Assembly (NCBI GenBank): GCA_963681505.1
Contig: OY811984.1
Coordinates: 3,255,858 to 3,319,857, forward strand
Reading direction: 5' to 3'
Length of the DNA stretch: 64,000 bases
DNA from: Eunapius fragilis
Taxonomy: Eukaryota > Porifera > Demospongiae > Spongillida > Spongillidae
A program made the position numbers and the translations under genes. Below are positions 35,826 through 47,599 of the stretch, piece by piece; positions within the stretch are counted from its first letter, which is position 1; every line of letters starts with the position of its first letter. The notes beneath the pieces were generated by a model. The model was not told where the DNA came from, ran no database searches, and saw only the letters and a list, made by a program, of their open reading frames with translations.

Positions 35826-36328
35826 ACATCTTGCCCTGCCAACCCATTGACAATGTGCCATATGTTATATGTTGGGCCATTTCATTCACCCTCCTCTTCT
35901 CATTCAACAGATTATCGTCCACTATGGCAATGAGGAAATGAGAAATCCTGTGCAACTGTCATTATAGGAACGTTTTCATTGTGAAACTGTACCTCCATTC
36001 GTTAACACACTTATTTATACATTTGTATGGTTATTGATTAAAGTTGTTATTGATATCTTAAAAAGGCACACCTACTGACAAATTACAGTGCCGTAGAGGC
36101 ATGAGCTAGGTTACACAGGCAGATCTTTTCAGTGACTCTGTGGCAATTCATATCAGAACAGCCTTAGGGGTTGTGGCACAACTACCACTAAGAATTAACT
36201 ACACTCCAACCTATATCTGGTGTTGGCAGTAGGAGGTGGGGCACCTGTACATGTGTTACTGAAAATCTATTTTTATTTTTAATCATGGGCAGTGAATGGT
36301 TCCACCTACTCAGGGATGTGCTAGCGAG

Positions 36329-36504
36329 GGGGGGGGGGGGGGGGGTTGGTGCATGCCATTGGGCAACCTAAAATTGACTCCAATGGACAAAAGACAGTTC
36401 ATATTTTCCCTAACCCTGCAGCTGGATAGAACACTCCAATATTATTTTAGGAGCATGGCAATATATACGGGGGGGGTGGGGGGGGGGGGCGGGGGGGGGG
36501 GGGG
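36329..36504. repeat. Two long G runs (36329-36346 and 36470-36504)
   Basis: The first is an uninterrupted run of about 17 G. The second is over 30 bases of G with single T or C breaks. About 120 bp of ordinary sequence separates them. Run lengths in assembled data are unreliable. Confidence 0.85.
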
Positions 36505-36610
36505 AAATGCTACCTGACACTTATGTAATTACTTCTGACTCCAGCGATGGACAATTAGTACTTCCCCTCTGTACTCTGTACTGGACCAACTTGGGATTGC
36601 CTGTTGCTGT

Positions 36611-36736
36611 GTGTGTCTGTGTATGTGTGTGTGTGATGATGGGGGTGAGGGTGGTGGTAGTGGTGGTGGTGGTGGTGGTGATGATGATGATGGTGGTGGT
36701 GGTAGTGGTAGTGGTGGTGGTGGTGGTGATGATGAT

Positions 36737-36775
<39 letters not shown>

Positions 36776-36885
36776 GTGGTTGTGGTGGTGGTGGTGGTGG
36801 TGGTGGTGGTGGTGGTGGTGGTGGAGATGGTGGTGTTGGTGGTGGTTGTGGTGATGATGATGATGATGATGATGATGATGACATC

Positions 36886-36922
<37 letters not shown>

Positions 36923-36985
36923 AATAGTGATGGTTATGGTGGTGATGGTGATGATGATGATGATGATGATGATGATGACTACCAC
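36611..36985. repeat. Trinucleotide repeat (GGT/GAT)n
   Basis: About 370 bp alternating between ggt and gat triplets, starting after a short TG run. The poly-Asp, poly-Val, poly-His, poly-Met and poly-Ile frames are shadows of the repeat on both strands and do not indicate a protein. Confidence 0.95.
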
Positions 36986-38539
36986 CAGTAACTAATAATG
37001 TTAACATTATTAAGCAACTTGATGTTCACCTATGTCACAAGGTGAGGGGGTGGGTCATCATAACAAATACATTAGCGCAAGCGATAATATTGCCGAGCTG
37101 TATTAGTGCAAATGATATGATATGATATGTAGTAATATACATGTTTGAACCTGCATGGCATGTATACATCAGATAAGATGCTGTGCTGCTGACACTACTC
37201 TGTTCAATTGAATGGTTGCGAAGGGATTGAACATCCCTATATAGTCAATAGACAAAGATCAGTTTGATGCTGGGACTACTCATACTTGTAATGTCATTTT
37301 TCTTTAGAGGTCAATAATGATTAATAACATCAAATGATTGGTTTCATGATGGAGTGGTAAAGGTCATATATTGATTGTGCATGGTTGTAGTAATTAGTAG
37401 GTCTCCCTTAGTTATGCAACTTACTTTTAAGCGCCAATGGATATTTATTATCCTGAATAGCATCATACAAAGCATCGATGTACAAAATGGAAATAACACT
37501 CAGAATATATATTATTATAATATAGGTCACCTATTTTAAAAAATTCGACCCCCCCTTGCCTGAAAGCTGCATACGCCCATGGAGACAGCAGCAAGCACAA
37601 GAGATGATAGCACTAGCCTGAGCGGGAGTGTTTTTGAAGTGCATTGCAATACGGGCGTTGTTGCTGATGGTAGGGAAACTGAGCATATTTTGTTTCCCGT
37701 ACCACATAGCGATCAGAGAGATGCATCAGGGTCATTGTTGTCCAGTGAAGCGTATGTCTATGACTGATCTGCGCATCCACCTACACCACCAGTTATTCCA
37801 ATCATAACTATCCATTGAATGTAACAGCAGAAATTGATGAGTTCAAGAATGACATTGGACTATTCTTAGTTGGTCAACAGCCACCGGCCATACGTACTCC
37901 AAGCAATGACTTAAGGCCAAAAGTATCATTTCTTTCAGCATCATTTTGTATAGATCATACTTTTCCTGAGAAATACATGGGAGGATGTAAGCGACGTTTT
38001 AACTAACATCTGGAAGAGGTTAATTGTCAATATGTTTGCACATATGCACCCAAGACCACTTGAAATGGACAATATTATTTGATTCATTGTTCTAACAATC
38101 ATGTCATCTGTTTTTAGATCAAACGTATTCAGCTATCATTTTATGATATAGATGGATAATCCCATGTTACAGAACGTTGATTTGATTCCTCCATGTTGAA
38201 TGTCTGCATGCATGATTCATCAATGCATGCACGAGCAATTTCTAATCAGGTAACAATCCTGTGCCAATATTGTCATTAGTCAATACAAGTGTATTAGATT
38301 GGTTTTCATGATGGAGTGGAAAGGGTCAAAAATATTGATCATGCATAGTTGTAGTAATTAATCGGTCTCCCTTTAATAGTTATGCAACTTTAGGTTACTT
38401 TTTAGCGCCACTATCCTGAATAGCATCATACAAAGCATCGATGTACAAAATGGAAATAACTCTCAAAAAGTATATTGTTGTAATTAAAGTCACAAATTAG
38501 ACCTCCCCCTTTCCTGCAGGCTGCGTATACGCCCATGCG

Positions 38540-39240
38540 CGTGCTGTGCTTAGGTAGGGGCGGTTTGACATGATAGGGGATTTGATATGGGATGTGATTG
38601 GTACCAAAAGTCTGCGCAACGACAGTGCAGCAATTGACGTGCAGCGCAACGACCGATGACGCAGCGTAGCGATCTAGTGCACCATTATTTGTAGATGGCG
38701 GTCTCACGGGGGTTACGTTGCATTGAAACGGTGGACAATAACCTACGCCTGCAATGAATTGCTAATTACCTAGCAACGACACCATTAAGTCCTTAGTTAC
38801 CACCTGCCTCTGTTTACGGCTTCGCACTTTGTTACTGCTTCACGTGGCACTTATAACAATGATAAGGTTAGTATTAGCATTCCATGCTCTACCAAAAGAT
38901 GTCAACAACTTGGTACAACAGTTTCTTAGCGCTCGGATTTGTTGCTGGAGACTCGCCTATACGATTGCGGTAGGGCTCAGAAAAGGTCTTGGACTGAACT
39001 ATCCGCCAGAGGGAACGGCTAAAGCCTTTGTGTGCACTTCATAGACAAGGCGAGCTACAATATTTTTGTATTTTCTTAGATGGCCATTGCTTTAGTGGCT
39101 TGATAAACCACTCGCGAAAGCCCTGTAAACTGCCGCCATGTTATACATTTAATTAATGGTAGGCCTAATTTTTTTAAGTATCTTTTTCATTACGCCTGTC
39201 AACATGCGTACAGTATGAGCAAACAAATTTGTGTTGATGA
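38540..39240. other. Intergenic, nothing certain
   Basis: A 72-codon plus-strand frame at 38829-39044 (LPKDVNNLVQQFLSARICC) is open but unrecognised and has no supporting context. A serine/arginine-poor frame on the minus strand at 38426-38707 overlaps the end of the DNA element and is probably chance. Confidence 0.3.
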
Positions 39241-39289
39241 CAGCATGGGGTTAAGCAGAAAAACAATGACCCTAGGGGAGTGGTCTACA

Positions 39290-40440
39290 ATGAAAGAGTG
39301 TGAGGGGTTAAGCAACTTAAATAAGTTGTGTGGGTGTAGCCTACTATGCAACTTGGCAGACACATTAAGCCCTCTGGGTGTGGTCTTGAATGTAAAACCA
39401 CACCCAGAGGGCTCATTGCCCAAGTTACTTAACCCCTACATTTTAGACCACACCCAGAGGGCTTATTGTGTCATCCAAGCTGCTTAACCCCTCACACTCT
39501 TACATTTTAGACCACAACAGAGGGCTTTTTGTGTCCGCCAAGCTGCTTAACCCCTCACACTCTTACATTCTAGACCATTTAGAATGTAAGAATTTGAGGG
39601 GTTAAGCAGCTTGGATGACACAATAAGCCCTCTGGGTGTGGTCTAGAATGTAGGAGTTTGAGGGGTGCTTTAAGCAACTTCCTTTTTAGAGGCTAGACCT
39701 TATCCAAACCGCTGCACAATGACAGATGACAACATACACCCTCTGCATACACCCAGAGGGTGTATTGTGTCATCCAACTTGCTTAACCCCCTCAAACTCT
39801 TACATTCTAGACCACACCCAGAAGGCTTATTGTGTCCGCCAAGCTGCTTAACCCTCACACTCTGACATTCTAGACCACATCCAGAGGGTGTATTGTGTCA
39901 TCCAACTTGCTTAACCCCTCACACCCTTACATTCTAGACCACATCCAGAGGGTGTATTGCATCATCCAAGTTACTTAACCCCTCACACTTTTACATTCTA
40001 GACCACACCCAGAGGGTGTATTGCATCATCCAACTTCCTTAACTCCTCATACCCTTACATTCTAGACCACACTAAGAAGGCTTATTGTGTCCGCCAAGCT
40101 ACTTAACCCCTCACACTCTTACATTCTAGACCACATCTAGAGGGTGTATTGTGTCATCCAACTTGCTTAACCCCTCACACTCCTACATTCTTGAACACAT
40201 CCAGAGGGTGTATTGCGTCATCCAACTTGCTTAACCCCTCACACTCTTACATTCTAGACCACACCCAGAAGGCTTATTGTGTCCACCAAGCTACTTAACC
40301 CCTCACACTCTTACATTCTATACCACATCCAGAGGGTGTATTGTCGTTCAAGTTACTTAACCCCTCACACTCTTACATTCTTGACCACATCCAGAGGGCT
40401 TACTGTGTCTCGCTGCTTAACCCCTCACAGGTACTTAGCC
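39290..40440. repeat. Minisatellite, ~75-bp unit, partly inverted
   Basis: About fourteen units of the type cacccagagggtgtattgtg + tcatccaacttgcttaacccctcacactcttacattctagacca. From about 39290 to 39360 and 39580 to 39660 the unit is in the opposite orientation (gtgaggggttaagcagcttgg), which creates hairpins. It ends 150 bp before the CNOT1 stop codon, so it lies in or just beyond that gene's 3' region. Confidence 0.9.
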
Positions 40441-40590
40441 AGTTTTCCTGTTATTATATACATTAAAAGTTACCATGGCCATATATATATAACAATGCAC
40501 CATAATGTCAAGAATTGAACAAACTGCAAAAAAACAAAAACAAAATGCAGTGAAGTTTCAGTTTCCAAAAACCAAATCACCATAAGTGCA

Positions 40591-41184
40591 TTACTCGTGG
40601 ACTTCCTCTCTCGTGGGGGCAGCAGGGGGCTGCTTATGCATACAGCTCTTTGCCACAGATTCAAAAAGCCTGCAAGTGCAAAGATGGGATATCACACCTG
40701 GGAATGCACATATGTAACAATCGTTTCATAGAGCCAGCATAATTACACAACAAAAGGAACAAGTAACAAAAGTTGTCTGGAACTCCTTTATATACCTAAC
40801 AGTAACAGTACATACTCAGATACCCTTACTTTTCTATCTCAGGTGCACAGTGAACAAATTCATGCTTCCAGAAGTTGTAGGATGGATTTTTGATCAGCTC
40901 AATGAACGTGATGAACAAACCCCATGGGTGTGGTCTGTTAACTATCAACCTCTCCAGCAGAACACTGCAACAGTAACATCTGGTTGGTTAGGGTGTGGCC
41001 ACTTTTAACTACTCACCGTGTTATCTGCTCTTGAATGGCCTCCACATTGGTCTCAGCAAACAAGGACAATAGGGCACAGCTGAAGTAGTGGGTGTGGCTA
41101 TTTGGGTACCGCAGCTGATTAGCTATGGCATTCAGGAACAAATAGCGTCCTGCAGCCATGGGTATATGTATAAGAGCTATGTCC

Positions 41185-41249
<65 letters not shown>

Positions 41250-44200
41250 TCAGTATCAAAGTCCACCACCATATGCTGGAAGATGTCCATATGTGCTGTA
41301 TGTGCAATCGAACTAGTTGAAGGGGTTTGCCCTTTACTGTGGACAAATGTGATGGCCTGTGTCCCAACATACAACACAAGAGCATTGATAGCTGATACAT
41401 TGTACTGATTTCCTGGCTCAGTGGATATCTGAGGTTGGAAGAACATTCAAAGTGACCACACACAAATAACTAGAAAGTGATATCTCTTCACTATGTAGCA
41501 GCTTGTGCTGGATGTTAGTATAAGTACAAGCTATAAAAACTCATAATTGGTTTCACTGGCTTTGATAACCACTTAAAATTATCAGCATACATGTATGCAG
41601 CTAAATAAGAGCAGGATCATTATTGTGTGCAGGAGAGGAGACTAAATAGTACTCCTCAAAATACATAAATGCATTGGGCAGATACATGCATGCACAAACA
41701 ATTAATAGCCATTCCCCAAGAATACCTGCAAGTGCCCTCTCAGCTCTTGCAAGAAGGTGACAGGTGCACGGGTTCGGATATAGTTATCAAGGTCCTAAGG
41801 AGAAGGAGCAGGAATATTAAAAGCCCTTCCAAACTATACAGTGCCCACCTTTTTCAAGTTCACAGGAATATGTTGAGCATAGTTTGGAAGGATGCGTGGT
41901 GCATGTGCTATGTCAGGAAGCATTTCCACCTGGAAAACAAATGATATGTCAAATACAATGTACTGTACCAACCATCACTCTACACACGTGGTAAAAATTG
42001 TCTGTCCCATCAAATGGCATTGAATTTACGCAAACATTTTGGTAATGTTGTAAAATAAGTGAATAAAGCTAAATGGTAGTAACAAGAACATGATGTGGTG
42101 GAGTTCTATTGCCTGAAGTTTATGAATTTGTGTAGCCTTTTGAATAACCATATTTAGCCTATTCCACGCATCCACAATGAACAAGTCCATACACCCCAAG
42201 AGCTGTATTTCACCAGGCTGTACCTGGGAACAAACGTACTGACCTTCAGGTTAGGGGTGAAGGGATCAGGCAGCCTCATATTACGTGGGAAGGCACTGAG
42301 GATGAGGTTCCTCATCTGGATGCAGTTGGGTGGAATAACATCACAGAACGACACATGGTAATCACAAAGGAACTCTGGGAAGTCATGAAGCAGAACCAGC
42401 AATACTCGCAGTGTGCCCTAAAGGGGAAGGAGAGAGAATAGGCATGTTGATGTAATTACAATCACAAGTACAGTACCTTGTATAGGAGTTGCGTGGGCTT
42501 TGTAAGTTCGGCATTACGTAAAAATGGCGATAAAAACATGAAGAGATCAACCAGAAGCTGATGGAAGAGTGGCCAGCCCTGCAAACAATGAAATAGCAAG
42601 ATGGGTATTGGGATTATTGGATCACCCTCCTGCCCCTTTTCAATAAACACCTCAAGATTCCAAGGGAAAATGTTGAGGTGTATGAAGAAGGAGCTTAGCA
42701 ATGAACGTCCTATGAGAAATGAGTTCCAACCAAGAATATGCAAACCCAGGTGTCCGACTGGGACGAAGCAGATGGTAAACAGAGCTGTGTGAAGGAGAAC
42801 AGCGTTTAAGACTACACCCCACATCCAATAGAGGGTGGGGCTCTACCTGAAGGCATGCAGCACTGGATAATTGATGGCATCAAAGACAGGGTCCGGGTTG
42901 CTCAGGTCATTGAGGAGCATAATGAAGAACCTGTGGTAGGCTAGCTGGTGGAACTCTGCCACACGACTCTCATGATCCTGGATCAGCACGTGAGCAACCG
43001 TCACAAGCACCTACACAAAGAGCACACATCAAAGACAATGATACCAGCACCAACAGGGCTGCAGAGCCAGAACATGTTGACTCATCACCTTGTTTAAAAG
43101 GTTGACCTTGGTAACTGTGTTGGTCGGGTCCCCAGAGTATCGAACAAGGACCACTACCAGCTTCACAAAGGCGTCCATGGTATGGTAGCACTTGGCACGA
43201 GCCATGGTTGCGTTCATGGTCTAACAAAACACACTTGGGTCACAACATACAAAATATGCAATGACCCCAAAAACGTACCTGGTCATTAAGAGTTCTGTAG
43301 CACAGATCAACACACATCTCCACACTGATGCGGAAAAATCTGGTAATCAGATCATCACTCCGCAGAATTCCTTGTTGTTGGAGCTTTATCAGACAGAAAA
43401 GGATCTCCAACCAGACATTAAGCACACACCACACACAACTTACCCTAGCAACATAGGCTGCATAGACAGCATCTCCTTCCTTCAATAGTCTCCCTGGTTG
43501 ATGGAAATGTCGCACCCATTCTGAAAGCAAGTACTCCACCTAAATGTTAAAAAAAAACCACACTGAATTATTGAAGGAGAAACAGCAAACATTCAAATGA
43601 CAGCATTGTGAGTAAATTACATTTAAGTCAGTGGAAGACATACAGTGCAGCTTTCTTGCTGACATAGAAATCTAAGTAAAAATAAATGTGAATGGATCAA
43701 GTTACATGGTGCCTACATGCATGCTTTTCAAATGTCTAAATTTTTGTTCTAGAGTCTGTGTCCCCAGAACTACACCACCTTCATCAGTAGCTGATATAAT
43801 GAAATGATGAGCAGGTGCAATTTTGGAACACAGGAGTGCATACAGACCACCACAATTTTTGCACAAGGTTCCATTTTAACATGATCCGTTCACAAACTAT
43901 GTGATATATGAAATCCTTGTCAAAAATTATAATGCGTGCAAAATGCAAAAACATAGATGTTAAGTCAAGTGCAGGGAAACCCCAATGAAAGAGAAAATGT
44001 ACCACTGGAGAAAATACAACAAGCAACATCTTATTTCTATGGCATAGTGCTGAACCACAGCACACATATGCATAATGGTGTATATTGTCATCAGTACAAA
44101 CATAATACCCCACACAAGGTCCTAAAAAACGCATGCAAGCACCTTCTCATAAAGCCCAGGTGGATCCTCGTGTTCACCCGTGGCTACCACCATGTTTTGG

Positions 44201-44353
44201 TGCAACAATGAGCTGGAGCCACCAGGCGCTCGGTCCATCTCAGCAATGCCAGCCCCAGGGGCCGCTGCCAAGGGACCCCCGGGAGCCACTGCACCAGCTG
44301 TCGTCAGCCTGATATCATGGTCTTGTCTAAAGGGCTCCAACAGAGCCGCCGAA
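40591..44353 (-). CDS. CNOT1: CNOT1 exons for the C-terminal NOT1 domain
   Basis: Exons read by eye: 40591-40669 ([18 protein letters not shown], stop), 40830-40964 ([16 protein letters not shown]), 41017-41149 ([16 protein letters not shown]), 41248-41428, 41726-41794, 41849-41929, 42244-42417 ([20 protein letters not shown]), 42477-42578, 42651-42784 ([17 protein letters not shown]), 42847-43010, 43089-43220 ([15 protein letters not shown]), 43279-43383 ([16 protein letters not shown]), 43444-43539 ([12 protein letters not shown]) and 44144-44353 ([11 protein letters not shown]). Phases agree where I checked them. This is the superhelical NOT1 domain that docks CNOT2-CNOT3. The C-terminal tail ends TREEVHE, unlike vertebrates. 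The intron at 43540-44143 is the only long one here and shows no element. Confidence 0.85.
41150..41247 (-). repeat. (GT)n microsatellite that supplies a CNOT1 splice donor
   Basis: On the plus strand it is an AC run at about 41187-41247. In the sense direction the exon ending ...GATACTGAAG is followed directly by gtgtgtgtgtg, so the first GT of the repeat is the 5' splice site. The intron is only ~98 bp and more than half of it is the repeat. Confidence 0.8.
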
Positions 44354-44415
44354 CTACAATAGGGTACGATGACGGTGTCTTCATATGGCAATATGCTCAG
44401 GTATGATGCACTCAC

Positions 44416-46465
44416 CTCTCAGGGAGGGACCTGACATTTGATGCTAGTCTATACAAAGCCTCTTTTGTTTTCAGTAGATCCTTCTGCAAGCCAAAAGCTT
44501 GAAATACACGGCAAGTGAAGGTCAATGTAAACTTACATCAGTAATAGGAGTCTCTCTCTTCTCAGCAGACACAATGGCATTAACAAGCTTGATGCTGCAG
44601 CTAAGTGCCACCAGGTTACGTCCGTTTTCCACAGCCTATAACACCAAAGGGAAATAGTTAGGATATAGCAGGACCAATGCAGTATGTGCTGTACTACCCA
44701 ATCATGAACACGCTACCTTAGCAAGGAATTCGTCAAGCTGCTTCATATCCACAATCTGCAGTCCAATGAGAAGGATGATGGCCCTCGGGCTGTACTTTAT
44801 GTCTTCACGAGCATTCAGTAGTAGTCTTGTGACATGGTGCATTGCGGAGTCTGCACCAAGCCCACTCGGATTCTGTATCATCTTCAAGATAAGGAGGTGG
44901 CAGTCCCTAAAGCTCACAAATAGGTCTGGGTCACCAGGAGGGGGGTTCATTCCTTCCAATAGGCCCTCCAATGCCTGGGTTAAAAACATAATAAAATAGC
45001 AAATTGATCAATCAGCTGTAATATTGCATCATAAGGGGAGTGTGCCAGACCACAAACCTTCTGGAGCAGGGCAAGAACAGTGACATAGTTCTGAGCCAGC
45101 CTCAACTGCATGGTCATTTCCAACAGCGATCGCATCATGAGGATGTGAGAATTGTTGGGAGGGGCCAGAGCAACCCTCAAGTGCTGACTAATCTCCTGGA
45201 TACACTTGAGCAGAACGGCCACAAAGTCCTCACTAGGTGTGAACTGATAGACACAGCGTAAACAGAATATCACATGTGCACGTTTATTCTATGACACAAA
45301 TCCAATATGTAAAGTATTTTCCTATGCTTCAGTGTTATACTTTTTCTGTCTGCTTATCATAAATTAACCCCAATAAAAACATATGTTTAATTTTTTTCAA
45401 ACCACATGCCTGTAGTATGCTAGGGCGTGTGATGGACTGGAATGAGTGGATGGTTAAAGAGTGCACAGTCAATCTGCATATTAGGGATGATATTATCTAG
45501 AATGATAACACAATATTGTAGCTAGCTATCAACAGGTACATGTACTTCAATTAGATAGCAGGACCCCAAACACACCACCATGTAACAACTAGTTGCTGTA
45601 TTGAATTCTTTACGCTTATGAAGTACATGTAGCTAACTAAAACACAACAATGTAGTGAGGAAATAATTACATGTCCTTTTGATGACACAGCAGTGGAAGT
45701 GGGAAGAAATCCTGGAAGACATCTGGCAAACTCTTCATAAACGATAGTCTGTTGTGAAGTAGGACCTCCAACCTGACAGAGTTAACAGACATTTCAATAA
45801 GCAATACACATACACCCACATATCAATATATATGTATTCATATGAAAGCTGGTGGTCTAGCCTAAACTTGGTGTAAGGTCTGCACATATGGATTTTGTGG
45901 GGGGGCTGGATAACTAACATGACCTACACAGAATAAACGATAGTCATACACGACGACATCCATTTCACAAAATTGCAACTGACAGCATAACTAATGCAGA
46001 AATGGATATCTTGACAAAAGCTAACCCCAACTGAAACCTTGGAAGATATAGTGGACAAGAATTTTTGTGGGTATCTATATGGAAATGTTGCTTGCAAATA
46101 TGCCCACTCTTTTTAGAACGCAGACCAGCAAAGCTGTACAGCTGATTCCATTTAAACATGTCACACAGCTACAGTAAGACCACGCCCAAACCGACTCGGT
46201 CCTGGGATTTGCAGCATCAATCTTCACAATTTCAGTTCACCTCCACATGGGCCATGTGACAACCAATGGCTTGGAATATTGCATTAAACATACATAGTCC
46301 CAGTAAAAATATTTAAAAGCAATACGGTAGAAGATACTGCTACTATGCACAGTGAGATCTGTTTATGGTAAATGAATCATTCACAAAGAGGTACTTGTAT
46401 TTGTGATTTGACTTTAACAATGAAACTATACAATGCATTCATGGTCACACACACACGCACGATCA

Positions 46466-46504
<39 letters not shown>

Positions 46505-47063
46505 AAATACATGTACCTGCAATCTCAGTTCTGCTGGCATCCTCTCAGCCTGGTATGTCAACACCACTGGATTACAGTACCTTCGGCCCTCATTTCTAGC
46601 CTGCTTGCGCACTTCATATTCCTATTGGACAATGACTGGCTCAGCTATTGCACAAGGATATAGGCCCCTCCTCCCCACACAAAGAGAAAAATTGCAGCAC
46701 ACCTCAGCCAATCGCTTGTCCATTTCAGTAACAGATTTCTCTGTAGAAGTCTTCTGTATGAAGGCGCACGCCAGTTCAGTGTTGTCAGTAGCAATCTGGT
46801 TAGCAGCCTGTTCCAGCATGTTCTTCACATCATCACTGGTGGGCTGCCCAGGGCAACACAACAATCCTCACACACCAGATACATTTAGCAATAACACAAT
46901 GCCATTACCCTGATGGCCACAGTGAAGGCACTTTTGAGATTATTGCTTATGGAAAGCAGCAATGGTTCCCGACAGGTGATCATAGCCATACCAGCAGTGA
47001 GGTGGCGAATCATGTTGTGGCCTGCCATCTGCATACGTTGAATATCAGGGTCCACTGAAAAGT

Positions 47064-47121
<58 letters not shown>

Positions 47122-47310
47122 CGTGTGACCAGCAATGACACCACAAGTTGCTGCACCTCATAACTGCACATACCTTTTTGACTAAATGCTCTGTCGTTGT
47201 AAGAGCCATCTTGATGGCTCTCTCCACCACCAGAGGCAGTACATCTTGTATTGCCTTCTCAATAGCAGGTCTTACATACTGCTTCAGTTGAGGATACTGT
47301 TGCAGGACAG
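44416..47310 (-). CDS. CNOT1: CNOT1 exons: CNOT9-binding (DUF3819) region and connector
   Basis: Exons at about 44416-44490, 44535-44640, 44718-44975, 45055-45260, 46515-46625, 46700-46840, 46910-47064 and 47174-47310. Landmarks from the 5' side: [74 protein letters not shown] and [17 protein letters not shown]. These follow the order of the CNOT9-binding domain (ELACCFIQKTAVEK in vertebrates) and the connector. The intron 45280-46500 is the longest intact one (about 1.2 kb), with a CA run near 46470. The 47174 exon and the 47064 exon are separated by a 109-bp intron that is half TG repeat. Confidence 0.8.
47065..47173 (-). repeat. (CA)n microsatellite that supplies a CNOT1 splice acceptor
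   Basis: On the sense (minus) strand the intron ends acacacacacacag directly before GACTTTTCAGTGGACCC. The AG is the last dinucleotide of the CA run and no pyrimidine tract is present. The intron is 109 bp. Confidence 0.8.
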
Positions 47311-47599
47311 GAATCTACAAAACAATAAATAGGTACGAAGTAAACGAAACTTTTGATGTTGTACTAACAATGTTAATAAATATTATATTTTTTACATAAC
47401 ACTTCACTTGGAGTATGTAAAAAATATGTACAAATGATTTTGAATCAGATGAATTTCATTGCTTTGGCAATCGGCAATGCATAAAGTATAATTCATTGAT
47501 GTGTGTAACTAACTGAAAACATTTATCAACAATGAGATATTTACTGAAGTACGTTGTAAGCAACCTTCCAACCCCCCCCCCCCCTCCCTAACTGCTACC

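Noticed and set aside
36507-37007. Poly-His, poly-Asp, poly-Val and poly-Ile frames over 100 codons
   Set aside because: All six frames of a GGT/GAT triplet repeat stay open; no splice or start context.
42462-42824. Independent 120-codon protein in the CNOT1 region
   Set aside because: It is a read-through of two CNOT1 exons and the intron between; the true exons are in other frames in part ([15 protein letters not shown]).
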